64,000 bases of DNA from Pegea sp. RAD2-039. Taxonomy: Eukaryota; Chordata; Thaliacea; Salpida; Salpidae. Below are positions 14,253 through 29,117 of this stretch, in pieces. Under the pieces are notes generated by a model. It was not told the origin of the DNA and ran no database searches. It worked only from the letters and a program-made list of their open reading frames with translations. The translations under genes were made by a program, and so were the position numbers. The DNA lies in the NCBI GenBank assembly GCA_034620365.1, contig JAQGEQ010000262.1:108313-172312 (forward strand). The letters run 5' to 3'. Every line of letters begins with the position of its first letter. Position 1 is the first letter of the stretch.

Positions 14253-17200
14253 TTATTGAACTTCAAGTTTCGAGTCATCTTGTTCTTTAGCAAACTGAAC
14301 AAAAACCTGAAAACAATAATTTGAGAAAATGAGCTGAAAAAACTTCATCTTACTTGTTCAAGAGTAGATTGACTAAAACTGTACTCTTCTATTGATAAAC
14401 TCTTCTTGTTGCTTTCTAATTCTTTAAATACATTTGATAGATTAACCACTGCATCACGTGATATCTTATAAATGTATCGATTTCCAAAAATTTCTGGTTT
14501 TTCAATATTTCTACCAAAAAGCTGAAAAATAATTTCATAGTTTTTGGAAAAAACTTTTCTAAATTTCAAATTTATCAGCTTACTCTAAAAATAAAATCTT
14601 CTAATTCAGTTTCAAGCGTTTTATTGGAGTTTTCAGACTTTGTTTGATGCAATTTAATTTCCAAAACATATCCTTGCCCAAATTTACTTTTCAAATGTTG
14701 GGTTGATCCAATACATCTATCAAACAGTGATCAGACATTGTATGACAAACTATCGATAGAATTACTTCAACTTTCCCATCACCATAATTGCGATTTTTGA
14801 ACATAAGGCATCTGCTTCATCCATGTAATGAGTCGTCAATATTGCTCCTCTATTTGTACCTTCAAATGCTTTGCCTATTGTGTCCCTAGAGGTAGATGAC
14901 AGTAGACAAATAGAATATATTACCTTGACATTTACTAACCACATAAATCTTTTTGTTTTTGGATCCATTCCTGTGGAAGGTTCATCAAGTAAAACAACTT
15001 GAGGGTTTCCAATCATAGCAATTGCAAAACACAGTTTACGTTTAGTACCACCAGATAAAGCTTTGCCTGGCTTATTTTCATGTTCTCTTATTCCAAGAGC
15101 ATCAAGATAACTAAAAATCGATATTTGGAAATGATAAATTTGAAACTAAACCAAAAACCTGTCGATTGTAAAGTTTATCATATTTTTAGGTACGCCATGA
15201 GCCAGACAATATATCTTCAAATGTTCTTTTAGAGTTAGATTTTCCCAAATTGGATTATCCTGATAATATAATTGATTTAAAAAGTGAAGCAGAAGGACGA
15301 TTTAAAGACCTGAGAACAATATCCCATATTTTGAAAAGCACCCGAAACATTGGATTGTATATCATAACCACTAACCCAAATCTACAAAAAGAAAATTAGT
15401 AGTTACCAATATAAGTGAATATCATATTTATTGAATTACCTTTCCTTTGCTTGCACCATATTCAGCTGTTATCATGTTAATTGTTGTTGTTTTTCCAGCT
15501 CCATTCGGACCTAATAGCCCTAAGACTTCGCCTTCGGAAACAGTCAAGGACAAATCTTTAACAGCAATCTGAGAGAATTGGATGAATACAGATAACATGG
15601 CATGTAATGAAGAACTGACTTTTGTTTGAACTTCTTCTGATTTCTTACAATTTTTACTAATTTTTTTCCTAAAGTTTTTTTTAAGGTTACTCACAACAAT
15701 AACTGGTTTCTGAAAAAATTATCATCAGAAAAACAAAAGAAGCAAACACAAAAACAAACTTTTTCACTTTCACATTCAAGAATTTGTTTAACTTTGTTAC
15801 GCTCTAAAATAACATCTTCATCTTCTTCTTCATCTTCTTCTTCTTCTTCAACATCCTCACAAACCGTTTTTAAAGTGTCTTCAACATTTTCTATTTTTTT
15901 ATAAGAGCCGAACCTGAACGAAGCACTCAACTTATCAACGTTTCTTGATTTTCCTGCATCTATAACTCACAAGCAACCGAAAGCATCTTTCAAGCTTCCT
16001 CCATTTTTTTTAATATCGATGATTTGGAGGAGGAAAAACAATATAACTGAATGAAGATAAACTACAATCAGTGAGAACGGAATCATTGGGTAAGTCCAAT
16101 CAAAATAGACATGCATAGGAGCACTGGTTACTCCTGGATTCTTCTTCACATAATCAGAGTAAGCCTGAAATCACAAGATAATTTCAACTCAAACATAATT
16201 TGCTGATTCACCAAATTAACAACCTCATCTAATAAGGTATATTTTACAGATGAATAATAAAACCGCTTGTATTGTAAAACGTTTGAAGGTATGTGATGAT
16301 TTGATAAATTATCAAGAATCTTAATTATTTGAGAAGATCCTTTTCTCATAACTTAGAGTTATTATAACTTGATTTAAGATACGGTAAAAAAAAAGATCTT
16401 AAAGATGTATAAAGTATAAGAGGCTTTTTCATGTCAGTTTATAATCAGATGAATATTTACCAATGTTATATAATAAAATCCACCAAACCCTGCATAGTAG
16501 GGATCTATCAAAGAGAAGATGATATTACAGATGATAGAGGTAGAAGAAGACCCTATCTGGTCTAGTAAAGATACAACTATATACGGAGTCAAAGCAGCCT
16601 GCAATTAGAAATAGTTTAACGTCAATGATTTGGTTGATAGTAACAAATTACTAGTTGTAGTAAGATGTTCCAGGTTGACTGGGCAGTTTCAAACTTGTCG
16701 TAAATAAAGCTTCCACAGTAAGATGTCAACACACCAGAAAGTCCCCATCCAATGAAGAGAAAGATCTTTAAAATGATCAATTGTAAATCTGAGTAAATTT
16801 GAAAATAACTTTCAGCTGATCTCACCATACAAAGAATTGCACCCCCAGAAGACAACGAAGCAACTTTAAATGCTGCTAAGCTGATTATATAAACAACAGC
16901 TATGATTAAATACCACAAATAATCGACAGTAAACGCTGATAACCAGTACATAGAGAAAGAAACACCAGATATACGCAGTTGCCCTCGAATTTTCAACTAG
17001 AAACATAAATTGATGAGAATTAAATAAAACCAACAAGCAAATAACCTCTCGTTCTTGAATAGGATTGATACAACCGATTCCAGTTGCCATTGCTAGAGAT
17101 AAGCCCCCCATAAGTGCCCCACCAAATATAGCCCCATCAAATTGGCTGTTTTCATCTAGATATAAATCATTTATCAATTTTTCATAACTACCAAAAAGTA

Positions 17201-20200
17201 AAGATATATAAATAAGATAAAACAAAAGTTCAAACCATCGCTTGGCCATCTTTGTATAATAGTTTTTAATTGTGTCTTAACACCGAGAACTAGTGACAAC
17301 ATTGCTTGGCTCAGTGAGTTGATGATAATGGGTAAAGAATGTACTGCAGTTGTGTTATACAAAGCTTTATATCTTACCTGTAAGATTTAAATTCAAAATC
17401 ATCTAAGTTTTCATGATTCAATTGAAATAAGAAGATTAACAAAAAATAAAATTCAAATCTTATAAAGATCAAATTAAAAAATTCGAAATTATCTAGTTCA
17501 CCTGCGATGTTTCAAACTGATTGACATCAATTGCATAAAATACTCTTGGGTCGTATCGTAAAATATTTGAGAGGTTACTTGCTTGCCATTTATCTAGAGG
17601 CCAATTTACATAACCAAACAAGTCATCAATTGGTTTTCCTATCGTCAAAAAACTTTTATAAAAATCCATAAACTCAAAAAGATTCTTCAACAAACCTGTC
17701 GAGTTTTTATAAAGAAATACAGAATAGTTATAAAAACCAGGATATAAATTCAATGTTGGTGGGTTAGATTGATCATCAGCAGTAACTTGAATATTCAGTA
17801 AGCCAGCACTTCCAACTAGATACAACTCCGTTAATCAACTAAGAAAAAGGAAGCAAAGACACAAACTTGCAAGCCCAACAGGAAAGAGAAATCCAAAAAG
17901 AATTAGCCCCGAGTTCCGAATATAAACCAAAAACTGTTTAAGAACCAGAGCTTTCCATATCGAGAAATTTGATCGAATGTTTAGCTCAGCAGCACCAGGA
18001 TCAAATACAGATCGTTCAGTTTCCATGACAACAACAGATTCATCTGTGTTTAGTACAGGATTTTGTCTTGAGAAACGAACTGTAAGTTGAGCTAAATTGA
18101 AGTTCTATATGAACATTAATCAAAGACTGATCCACTCACAGTTATCGTCTACATCATCTTCTGTGTCTTCTTCTTCACCGATTTTGAGAAAAACCTCTTC
18201 CAGACTTGTCATAGAGACTCCGAAACTTTTTACTCCGATTTCAGATCCCCGGGACTCTAAATCGTTGAAAAGTTCTGCAAATACATCAGGATAACCATGA
18301 GGTCATGAAATTAGATTCATCAAGATTACAAGCAAGGTGGATTAGGACGTGAAGTTTAAATATTATTTTTCTTAGATCTATATTTGAACAAAATTTATAG
18401 CAAAGTGACTTGGCAAAAATGAACAATAGCCGTAAAAAGGTAAGCAAATAACCCAAAAGTAAAATCAGCATCAATCAAACTAAATCAAATGAATAAACAG
18501 TGAAAATCGAAATTAAAAAATTGGAAGGAACTTGAGAAGTGTTCAACTTGTAGAATAGGAAGTGTAAACTCGACTTCACGATTAGTCTCTCGATGAACCT
18601 CATAACCAACAATATGATGGCCGACAGCTGAGCTGATCTCATCTTTATCCGCTCCTTCTTCAGTGACGACACTAAAATGCAAATGAGAAATAGAAAATGG
18701 GTTCAACGAACTCACCTCAAGTGATATCCGATTCCAAATCTATTCTTTAGAAACAATGAAGACCCTACACATCTTAAACTTCCCTTGGTGATGATTGCTT
18801 TTCTGTCTACAAACCAAATCTTTTAAATTAAACAAGTTTAGAATGATGTAGACACCTGCTAAGATGTCGGCTTCATCCATAAAATGGGTCGTGAGCAGGG
18901 TCACTTTTCCTTCTCGTCTTTGACGTAGTAAGTCCCACAACTTTCTTCTTGAAAGTGGATCCATTCCAGCTGTAGGTTCATCAAGCACCAGAATCTACAA
19001 GAAGCTGACTCAAAGATCAAAATCTGTGGATTGAGAGGCAACCTTAGGATCCCCTAAAATTGCAATTCCAACTGAAAGTTTCCTTTTTTGACCTCCTGAA
19101 AGATGTTTAGCGATCGTATGCCGGCTCTCTTCTAGATCGACTAACTTGATGATACGTGTGATCTGATATGAGTTTGGGAATAATAATTTGGTTTTATTTA
19201 CTTTTTATTCTAATTTGTTTGAAATACTTCGTAAAAATATCAATTTATATTTGCCTCAATTACAACGTTGTAAAACGACTGGAATGCGATAAATAGATAA
19301 AATAACGACGGTAATAAAGTGAAACTGGTCATAAAATACTTTTAAGTGGTTGATTTTAATTTACTTTTGTTTAAAATAAAAATTGTAAAACGAAATATTC
19401 TTCTTATTAGTACTTATTGATTAATATCAAAGAAAAGTAATTTTGAAAATTTCAAAACATAACTTTAAAGTAATAAATCTAAAACTGTTAAGTTTATAAA
19501 ATCAATATTCGTAAGATCCATTTAAAATATCTTTAGAAAAAATTGGAAAAAAATTTAAAAAACTTCTTTTAAATAAGATAATTAAAGAGAATTATTGGAA
19601 AATACATTAGATGCAGCAAACCAACAAACTTTGTTGAGTCATGTATTAGAGTAAAAAGTTATAAAAAATTGATGAAAGAATTTTCGACAGATTTAAAAAC
19701 TGTGTCATAAACAACATCATCAAAGTTTTCAACGTTTAAAATCGAAACCTTAAAAACCAATTTAAAAATCTCTCACTTCATCTTCCTGGTCTTCTTCGGA
19801 TATATTTTTGATTCCTGAAAAGATCAGTAGATTTTCTTCAACTGAAAGCATATCCAGATGCATGTTGTATTGAGGACAGACACCAGTCATTTCGCGAACT
19901 CTCTGAACATCAGACGTCTTTGAGACATCCAAATTATAAACAAAAGCATTTCCTGAAGTTGAACCAACAAATCCTAGAGATTTAAAGTTCTTAGCACAAA
20001 CCAAAAATGATTTTAGAACTGAATTAGTTGTTCAATAATCAAATATTTAAGCTGCTACTAGTTGCTACCTGTCAAAATATTAAAGATAGTAGTTTTTCCA
20101 GCACCATTATGTCCAAGTAAAGCTGTAATCTGTCCTTCATATATATTGAGAGAAAAGTTTTTCACAGCTTGAGTAGGTTTAGAGTTTCGATTAAATAATC

Positions 20201-23200
20201 TGTCTGTGCCGTATGTCTTGCAAAGATTTACAAATCTGAGAAATGCTAATTTATCAGCGAGTTCATAAGCTTTAGAGATAGGAGTATCACCTGATAGCTT
20301 CTTTGTCATTAAATTCTTCAGGGATTTCCTCAGAGTCACTATTTGTTTTTACTTCAAGTTCTGATGACTGAAATGAAACCAAACCTTTCTTCCTTCCGCA
20401 CCAGTAAGATGGTAATAAAAAGAACCATGGCTTCTCTTTTACACCATATTCACCTTGAGCAAAATTAAGTTTAACATTTTACAAAAATTTTAAGCAGCTA
20501 ATTCCTAATTAAATAAAACAAAAATTAAATAAACTGAATTGTATTTAAAACTGTTTACACAAATTAAGTAGAACTGAACACTTATACCAGGAATGACTGA
20601 ATCAAAATATAAGGTGAGTAAACCATAAATCAAAGTATCAATTGGTAACATTATCAAAGCTATTAAAACAGAGTATTGTCCTGCATCTAAGTTAGAAAAA
20701 CTAGCCCCGCCATATCCAACTTCTAGAATGGAAATCTGCAAATAATCAATATTCTTTCAACTTTTTTGCAGTACATCTGAAATATAACTAAATAAAACTT
20801 TAATAAATTTTAGACTTGTTGAAAAAGTTACAAAATCCAAAATTAATTTTAAGAAACACAATCTTTTTTATCAAGTAACATATAAGTACTATCATCACTC
20901 AAAATTTAAAGCATATCGCTGTAGCTATTACCTGATTTAGACCAATAGCAAAGCCTGCTGGTGATATAAGACTTAAAGCCCAAATAACAGATTCAGAAGT
21001 ATTAGGTATAAAAGCTACTATGAGGTAAAAAAGCGAAACGACGATCGTGATAATGCCACCAACAGCACCAGCTGTTCTGGCTTTTGAAAAAAATGGAGTC
21101 ATCATAAAACTTAATGCAACCTGAAACGAAAAACGTTGTAAAAATGCTGTATGATCAGCTGATTTCGAAAACGTCTTGTTGTATTTTTTAAATACTAAGA
21201 TTTTTAAAGAAAATCAACTTAGCTGAAATAAAACCGACTTAAAAGCAGTTTTCTTCACCAGAAATTGAAAGAAAAATAAATCATTAAGCCATTAAGAAAA
21301 AGAAATTAGTTAATAACAATATTTTATCTTCAGCTTTTTAATCTCTAACTAACCACACTAAGTCCGTAGAGAAAGAAGAGTAGAAAGATGAGAAAAAAGT
21401 TGCTTTTAGGGTAAAGTTGGCCAAAAACAGCTATAATCGACATGATTAAAGTCATCACAAAAATAACAATCACATATGTTAAGAACCAAGAAAGCCTAAA
21501 AAAGTTGAATCTGTATATATTATCTTCAGATACTAACTTGTTTAAAATTTAAATATAATAAAAATCAACATTATCAAATAATTTTCATTATCTAAAAACT
21601 GAATACTATTTATTCTATAAGTAGCTAATAATCATGAAAAAATGATAAGTACCAAAGTGAGATGTTTCTAAGTCCCATCATTTTCATTCCTTCTTTGATT
21701 TTTCTTTCTTTTTCAGTGACAATAAAGACAAGAAGAAATCTGACATCAGCAAAAAATTATGATTTAGTTTCTGAAAGATATCTTTATACCTTCATGAGTT
21801 AAATGCTTAATAATGTGAAAAACTAATAAAAAATATATGAAACTATTTCTCCGAAATTACAACTATAAGGAAAATATATTTCATAAAAACGAACATCATA
21901 AAGAAAGACATGGACATGACGAGGTATAATGAAGTGATAATTTGAAAAGTTTGGGCATTTGTAATTGTTCCATCCTTAGGCATTCGTTGAACTAGAACTT
22001 CTGGTGGCTTCACAACACTATTGACACTCTAAAGATAGATAAAATTTAAAAGTAAATTTTGAAAACACTACAAATTATAAAATTTGAAACAAGTTTTTTA
22101 TGTCACTTTAATTGGCTAATAATTAAATCTAATTGAACACTTTAAAGGCTACCAACTTGAATTATAGAAGAATCAATCGCTGCTTGTAAGGATGAGACTC
22201 CAGAAAATAAATATTGATCAGAAACACATGCAGTACCTTGACGACACTTGTCTACAAATTGAATAAATATTCATATAAAATTTTCTTACTTATCAAAATG
22301 AAACAAAAAATTTCGAAAATTCTTTCATTAATAATGAAATAGGTTTAATATCTAAAGTCTTGCATAAAAATTACAAAAATTAAAACACCTTCTGCTTCAT
22401 AAGCTTGTGATGGAGATGGTATAATAGACTTTGATGCTCTTAACTTATAATCATAGTTGCTTATGAAACTAACCCCAAAAGTATTTATAGATCCTATTTG
22501 CTTGTAAGCTCTAAGCATTTCACCCTGTAGCATAGTAACTGAGATGACATGATATTTTAGTGTTTGGCAACTTAATCAAACTAAACATCAAAATTACCAA
22601 AAGTTTTTAAAAGAAAGTTTTTTCTTAATATGCCAAGCTAATTATCTGTTATAACTTACTTCAGTGTTATAACCCGTTGTAATCAATCCTGTGAATTGTT
22701 CAAACTTTTTAACTAGATCTATGATCCTATAATGAAAATATAATATTCATAAATTGAAGTAAGATTCATTCTACTCATACAACTTAATGACAGGCTAAGC
22801 CTCATTTAGATTAATATATATTTACTTATTGGTTCTTGCAGTTGTTGGGTGGTAGAGCAAAGTTGCATTTGGTACTTGAGAGGCATTGAACAAATCAAAT
22901 ACTTCAATATTTGCTTCTGCAGGATAACTAGTTGGTTTATATGCAGTGATCTTCAATATGACCAAAAGTACAACAAAATATATAGGCCATAGAATTTCCT
23001 AAACAAAACATACATAGTTCAAATACTTATTTTAAACAAAAAAAATTTATATTAAGAAATTTAGGTTGATATAAATAAGCTTATGTAAAACAGTTCCATT
23101 AGTGTCTGATTAAACTATAAGATAAGTTATTTAAAATATAATTCATGTAAGAAGTTCAAAATATTTAGTAGTCAAAATTAAAAGTCAGTTTTTGGTTTCA

Positions 23201-23303
23201 AAATAATCACCTGTAATGTCACTCCTTTTAATCGCCATTTCATTAAAAAATTTCTATACAATAATGTTTTAGTTTGTTGATAAGTGAACCTAAGATTATC
23301 CAT
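14253..23303 (-). CDS. ABCA5-like full ABC transporter
   Basis: Thirty-five exons join to about 1688 residues, full ABCA length. Exon ends: 23303-23211, 22998-22826, 22726-22660, 22524-22389, 22251-22157, 22028-21895, 21739-21653, 21495-21354, 21120-20932, 20735-20588, 20453-20291, 20235-20069, 19973-19777, 19162-19043, 18994-18856, 18806-18716, 18671-18532, 18274-18140, 18079-17867, 17815-17502, 17377-17236, 17155-17046, 16996-16826, 16765-16652, 16598-16461, 16164-15971, 15925-15760, 15709-15440, 15381-15310, 15259-15159, 15110-14940, 14885-14766, 14716-14584, 14521-14354 and 14306-14253. NBD1 has [25 protein letters not shown] and [12 protein letters not shown]2 has [25 protein letters not shown] and TTHYMDEAD. 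Between the halves lie the second membrane domain, with the ABCA HSLP motif, and an acidic linker. DRKAIITKG ... GIGYHL after NBD1 and [10 protein letters not shown] near the end fit the ABCA5 subgroup. The short first extracellular loop also fits. ABCA proteins move lipids across membranes; the substrate is unknown here. Confidence 0.92.
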
Positions 23304-23788
23304 TAGGTTTTAACAACCTAAGACCTATAAGTTAAACATTAAATTATATATAAATAAACTACAAAATTTAAACTAAATGTATATGTAAAACTGATTAAGT
23401 AAAAATTATTGTACAAGTAAATAGCTTACATAATCTAATTAAATATATTATATTTCAAATCTATAATATTAAACATTTTTTTTAGATATATTTGTCTACT
23501 AAATTATCACTAAACACTTAGAATATTTTGTCAAAACCATAAACAGTTAATGTTAAATATATATCGTAACAATTTAAAAATTTTACTATATATTTATTAA
23601 GAAAATTTACAGAAAAAATAAATAATAAAAAAATAAATATAAATATAGCTCTTCAAAAAGATTGTTTTAGTTTGATGCCTTTAGTTAATTAAAATCAAAT
23701 CAAATTTAAGTTAATTAGACTTAAAAAAACCAAAATAGAAATTAAACAAGTCACTTATGAGAAAATCATAACAATAGAATAACGTAGT

Positions 23789-23862
23789 AAGTCATGAGCT
23801 AATCAAAGTATGTTTGTAATTTAGATTACTCACAAAATAAACACAAATTCGGCTCATGACTT
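23789..23862. repeat. 11-bp perfect inverted repeat
   Basis: AAGTCATGAGC at 23789-23799 and its reverse complement at 23852-23862 enclose a 52-base loop, in the AT-rich spacer upstream of the ABCA start. It could be the ends of a tiny foldback element. The rest of the spacer (23304-24023) shows nothing else. Confidence 0.4.
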
Positions 23863-24023
23863 GACTGTAGGAATGTGACTTCTTACAAATAAAACCCAAC
23901 GTTTTTAAAATATGTAAAGAGAGATTAAATAAAATGCTGTAAGGCAACTATTTATCATTAGAAGAAAATAATAAAAGTGATAATTTTTGCGCTGATTAAC
24001 TTTTCTGTAAACATTACTTTTGC

Positions 24024-24350
24024 AGAATATGTACGACACCTGAGTGGGTAGTAAGTACAGCGCACTGTACAAAAAAATTATATGTAATCTCTACATTAAG
24101 TTTATGTTATGTCAATATTTATTTGGTGTTCAACTTTGGTATTGGTCACCAATACTTTAATGAAAATAATGTTAATCTACAAAGCCACTAACTTGGAATT
24201 AAATACTCGAAAATCAAGCTCTACAGCAAAGAAATTTACGATAAAATTATAGATGAATCGACAGTAAACTTAAACTGTACAGGCTTTTCACTTATCAATG
24301 CTAAACCATGTAATAATTTGTATATAAAAACATATTATAAATAATAGTGA
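24024..24350 (+). pseudogene. trypsin-like (S1) serine protease fragment
   Basis: After TTTTGCAG, a good acceptor, the frame reads CTTPEWVVSTAHC, the His-active-site motif of S1 proteases (consensus WVLTAAHC). It stays open to a TAA at 24189-24191. A second stretch to about 24350 reads on plausibly (KLYSKEIYDKIIDES). Upstream in the same frame is FCA followed by a stop, where intact proteases have CGGTLI. I found no NDIAL Asp block and no GDSGGP Ser block downstream. It is therefore a relic or a badly split gene; active chymotrypsin-like function is unlikely from what is visible. Confidence 0.5.
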
Positions 24351-24820
24351 TATAAAATAGTTATACACATCTTTGTAAAATTTATATTTAACTATTTTGC
24401 ACCGTGAAAACAAACCTTATCTAGTGTTATTTATTTATTATTGACTCAAGTTATAAGAACGTTTTTTCTGAAATGCTAAGATAAAATTAATTTATTCAAA
24501 AAAATAATTTTATGAAACAAAAATAGCTTAAGAAATAAAATACTTTTAAATAATAGATGTAGAGCTAATTTTTTGAACCAGCGGTTATAACAACAACAAA
24601 AACGGTTTTATCGATTAATTTATTGTTAAATACAGTAGTTATAACATTATAAAAAATACACACTGCAAAAGTACAATAAGAAATACAGTATATTTTAAAA
24701 CAAGTTTTAAGAATCATTTATCTGATTTTCAACAACTTGAAAAGCTGGAAATACCAACAACTGAAATTTGGTAAAAGAACTTTTAAAGGCAACTACTTGG
24801 TAATCAATCATTGTATGCCA

Positions 24821-26393
24821 CTAAAGATCCATCGACATCAAGAAATGATTTTTAATCTGCAAGATTGACCATCTATTGTTTGGTGATATACATATAATTT
24901 TAGAAATTAAATCATAATCTACTGCTTTTAGCCTCTTCCATGGTTCAACATTTCGTACATCGCAATTATTTTTTTGCCAATCTCTATATCTCTCATCACG
25001 TTCAGTAGAATCTTCCCATGGCTTTTGAGAAGTTAACAATTCAATTAAAATGATACCACAAGACCAAATATCAGCTTTAAATAAATTAAGTTCTTTCATC
25101 TTAATAGCATCTGCTATGTTTAATTCAGGTGCCCTGTATGCTTTACTACAACCAAAAGTAGTTGAGTTTTTGGATAAACCATCTTTATTGCATCTTTCAG
25201 AAGAGTCAAAATCACAAATTTTTAAATCTTTGTTAAAATCAACGAGAAGATTGCTGAGTTTCAAGTCCCTATGCGCAATCCCTTTTTGATGCATATAATC
25301 AACGCCATCAAGCAATTGTTGAAAGTACATTCTAGTTTTGTTCTCATCACATTTTATCCGATCCAAACTTCCACCTGTAGCATAAGCCATTAAAATATAA
25401 TCTTGCTTCAAACACTTTCCATTATCAAAAAAACTTATGATATTTTTATGGTTCAGTTCTTTGTGTATAGATATTTCATGTTTTCCTCGTTCTTTAAAAG
25501 TCTCAGTGTTTTTGATTGATTTCATAACTGCAAAACTTTCCTCTTTCGCTTTTTTTAATAAATAAACTTTGCAATAAACAGTCTCCGTTAATAGTTTGTT
25601 CATAATCCATTTATGTTTATTATATCTAATAGTCACTTTCTAAAAAATAAAAAGCGTTTGATAGATTTTTATCATGAATGTAGCTAGTTTATTACTTAAC
25701 TACCAACTTTTGTAGGTTTAAATAGTAAGTTTAATTTAGTTAAATGTAAAAAATCTTTTAGATCTCTTTAAATGAACTTAAATGAAAAATACAGTATAAA
25801 AGTTGATATTTCAACAAGCACACAGTATCAGTATTCTACAATCAAATATTCTATTCTACTCTGAAAGTGATGTTCTTATAATCTTACCCAGTAATCACAA
25901 ACTCGTTTACTAGTAAGCTTTTATAGGAAATACATTTAGTCGAATTTAAATTAAATAAGAATCTTAACAAGCTTCTATCTCATAGTATATCTTAAAGTTA
26001 ATTAGACAAAAGCAAAAAGTAATATTGACTATAAACATCAAGCCATCTTTTCATGACACTTAAAACTCTTACAAGAGATTTTTTGTTGTGTCTAGAGAGA
26101 TGAATCCTTATAGCCCTTAGTCGCTGAGCGCAATAATTTTCTGTGAGACAACTTCTTTATGGCTTAGTATCGATGACTGGAAAGATCTTGCAGCTTAAGC
26201 TTAGAGTCAATCCAGCTAAAATTTTATCTTTAAATTTCTTGCCTTAGGAATTATATTTTGTGAGTTTAACTCAAAGTTAATATTCTATGAATCAAAGTTA
26301 TTATCACACTATCAGCATGCTAACTATTAATGCTATAAGATAGTTTACCTTTTCCTCGTCAGTTAGCTGAACATTTAATTTTGAATGATTCAT
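24821..26393 (-). CDS. CHK1-like serine/threonine protein kinase
   Basis: Two exons, 26393-26349 and 25639-24821, give 287 residues. The catalytic domain fills almost the whole protein, so the C-terminal regulatory region of CHK1 is absent. Present: catalytic Lys55 (AVMK), helix-C Glu70, HRDLKLSN (Asp140, Asn145) and APE (185-187). The distal lobe resembles CHK1 (WSCGIILIELL, RYRDWQKNN, PWKRLKAVDYDLISKI). Odd points: the glycine loop is degenerate (LTETVYCKV, no GxGxxG) and the magnesium motif reads DFD (158-160) instead of DFG. Only one intron interrupts the gene, and the kinase domain itself is intron-free, as in a retrocopy that gained a first exon. CHK1 acts in the DNA-damage and S-phase checkpoint. 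This divergent paralogue may have another role or weak activity. The start is inferred from a 15-codon first exon ending AAG|GTAAAC. Confidence 0.85.
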
Positions 26394-28002
26394 CTTTTAA
26401 TTGGCACTGCAGAAAAAGAACATTCTTACAATTTTTAATTTGACAAAGTTTTTCGAATATATATAAAAAACAGGAGGTAAGATAACTGTAAGAATCATTG
26501 AATAGTTAGCATCAAGTCACTAGGTATACATACTAAATGCAACTACAATTCTATCTCGGACTACTTAATCCGATTTTAACTTTTATTGTAAACTAAAGCC
26601 TAGAAAAATTAAAGCACTGAGAACGTTTTCAAAAAACAGCTTCAAAAAAACAAGAAAATTTAAAAATCGCTTAATACTATCATTTATTTTACTATCTTTT
26701 ATTCTAACAAATTGATAAACATGTTTCCAAGTATCTTAACTTTATACTTCAAAAAGCAACTTTGTGTAGTAAATCACCTATCTTAAAAAGAAGATCTACC
26801 TTCGAAAGAACAAAAAACGAAATACACTCACCTTTACATTAAACTCAGCTGAAAAGCTCAAACAAAACTTCTTTCAGATGAGAAGTTTAAAATTTACGGT
26901 GGAACTTTTTAGTGGTAAAGGGTTATCATGATGTTTAATTATACATATTATTGTTGAGAAATGTGATCATATGAGTATATGAGTATATTTGTTTCTTTAC
27001 TCAATTATTAATCTGGTTTCTTTTGTTTAAGAAAGTGCTAAAGTTGATTTTGTCATGATTAAAATAAGGGTTATGCTTTGAAAAAATTATTATATAATAA
27101 AACTTATTTATCAGTTACATGTTTTGTTCGACTAAACTCGTAGAAAAGCGTGAAATGATGACACGGTATTTTTCAAAATTAATCTAGTGTTTTCTTAAAT
27201 GATTTTATATAGGGAGTGTTAGAAAGAAGCTTTTTCTACTAATTTTTATTTACTTTTTGTACTTTTTCCATTTTTTCATGGGTACAAAAGGAATATTTGA
27301 GTAGGATATATTTTCAATAAGATGAATGAATCAAAATAAAAAGTAAAAAATAATGATTTTAGTGCATAAGTAACTACAGCTAATTGAAATAAACTTTTAG
27401 TTTGGTTGAAAACCCGACATTTTTTAAACTTTGCTTTTAGATAAAAATAATAAACGTTAATTATATATATATGCTTGAAAAATCAATCCCAAAGTTATAA
27501 CTTTGTTTGAGGTATATAAAATCTCATGAGTGTATTTTGATTGCATAGTATTGACGTCATTATATATTTCCTGCTACGTAAACGATATATTACACCATAT
27601 ATATGATGTCTTCTTTTCTTTGTCAAATACAATTAAAATTATAGTTTTTCAATGCAGTCAAGCGCTTGTTCTTTTATTAGAATTTAAATGATTGTTACTT
27701 TTTACCTGTGAACTATCATTTTTGCAGAGCACTTAATGCAATATAACTTGTTTTTCTTTGATTTTGTTACTATTTTATTTTTATTTTATAAGTTTAAATT
27801 TGTTTTTCAACTTGTTTTGGGAAACGAACTTAAATAAAAGTTGAAACACAAAAAATATAGTGAAATGGTAAAAAAAATTGGTATTTATGATTGAATCATA
27901 AAGTTTAGCAAAGACTGTCACTGTAAATCAGCTTATTTTACTTTGACAGTAGACTTTTCAAAAATAAATGTCTTTGCAGTAAATTTACTTGAAAAATTGA
28001 AA
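26394..28002. other. intergenic between divergent kinase and lectin genes
   Basis: The two flanking genes are transcribed away from each other, so both promoters should lie here. I see no exon, RNA gene or clear repeat. Confidence 0.45.

Positions 28003-29117
<1,115 letters not shown>

Noticed and set aside
15953..15970. An 18-base GT...AG intron in the ABCA gene
   Set aside because: Too short for animal splicing; a 45-base intron with a GTGAGT donor solves the same in-frame stop.
16146..16349. Minus-strand frame of 67 codons between two ABCA exons
   Set aside because: It overlaps the acceptor of the next exon in another frame and matches nothing expected in that part of ABCA proteins; treated as intron.
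25050..25289. Plus-strand frame of 79 codons
   Set aside because: It is antisense to the CHK1-like kinase domain, whose minus-strand motifs are unambiguous.
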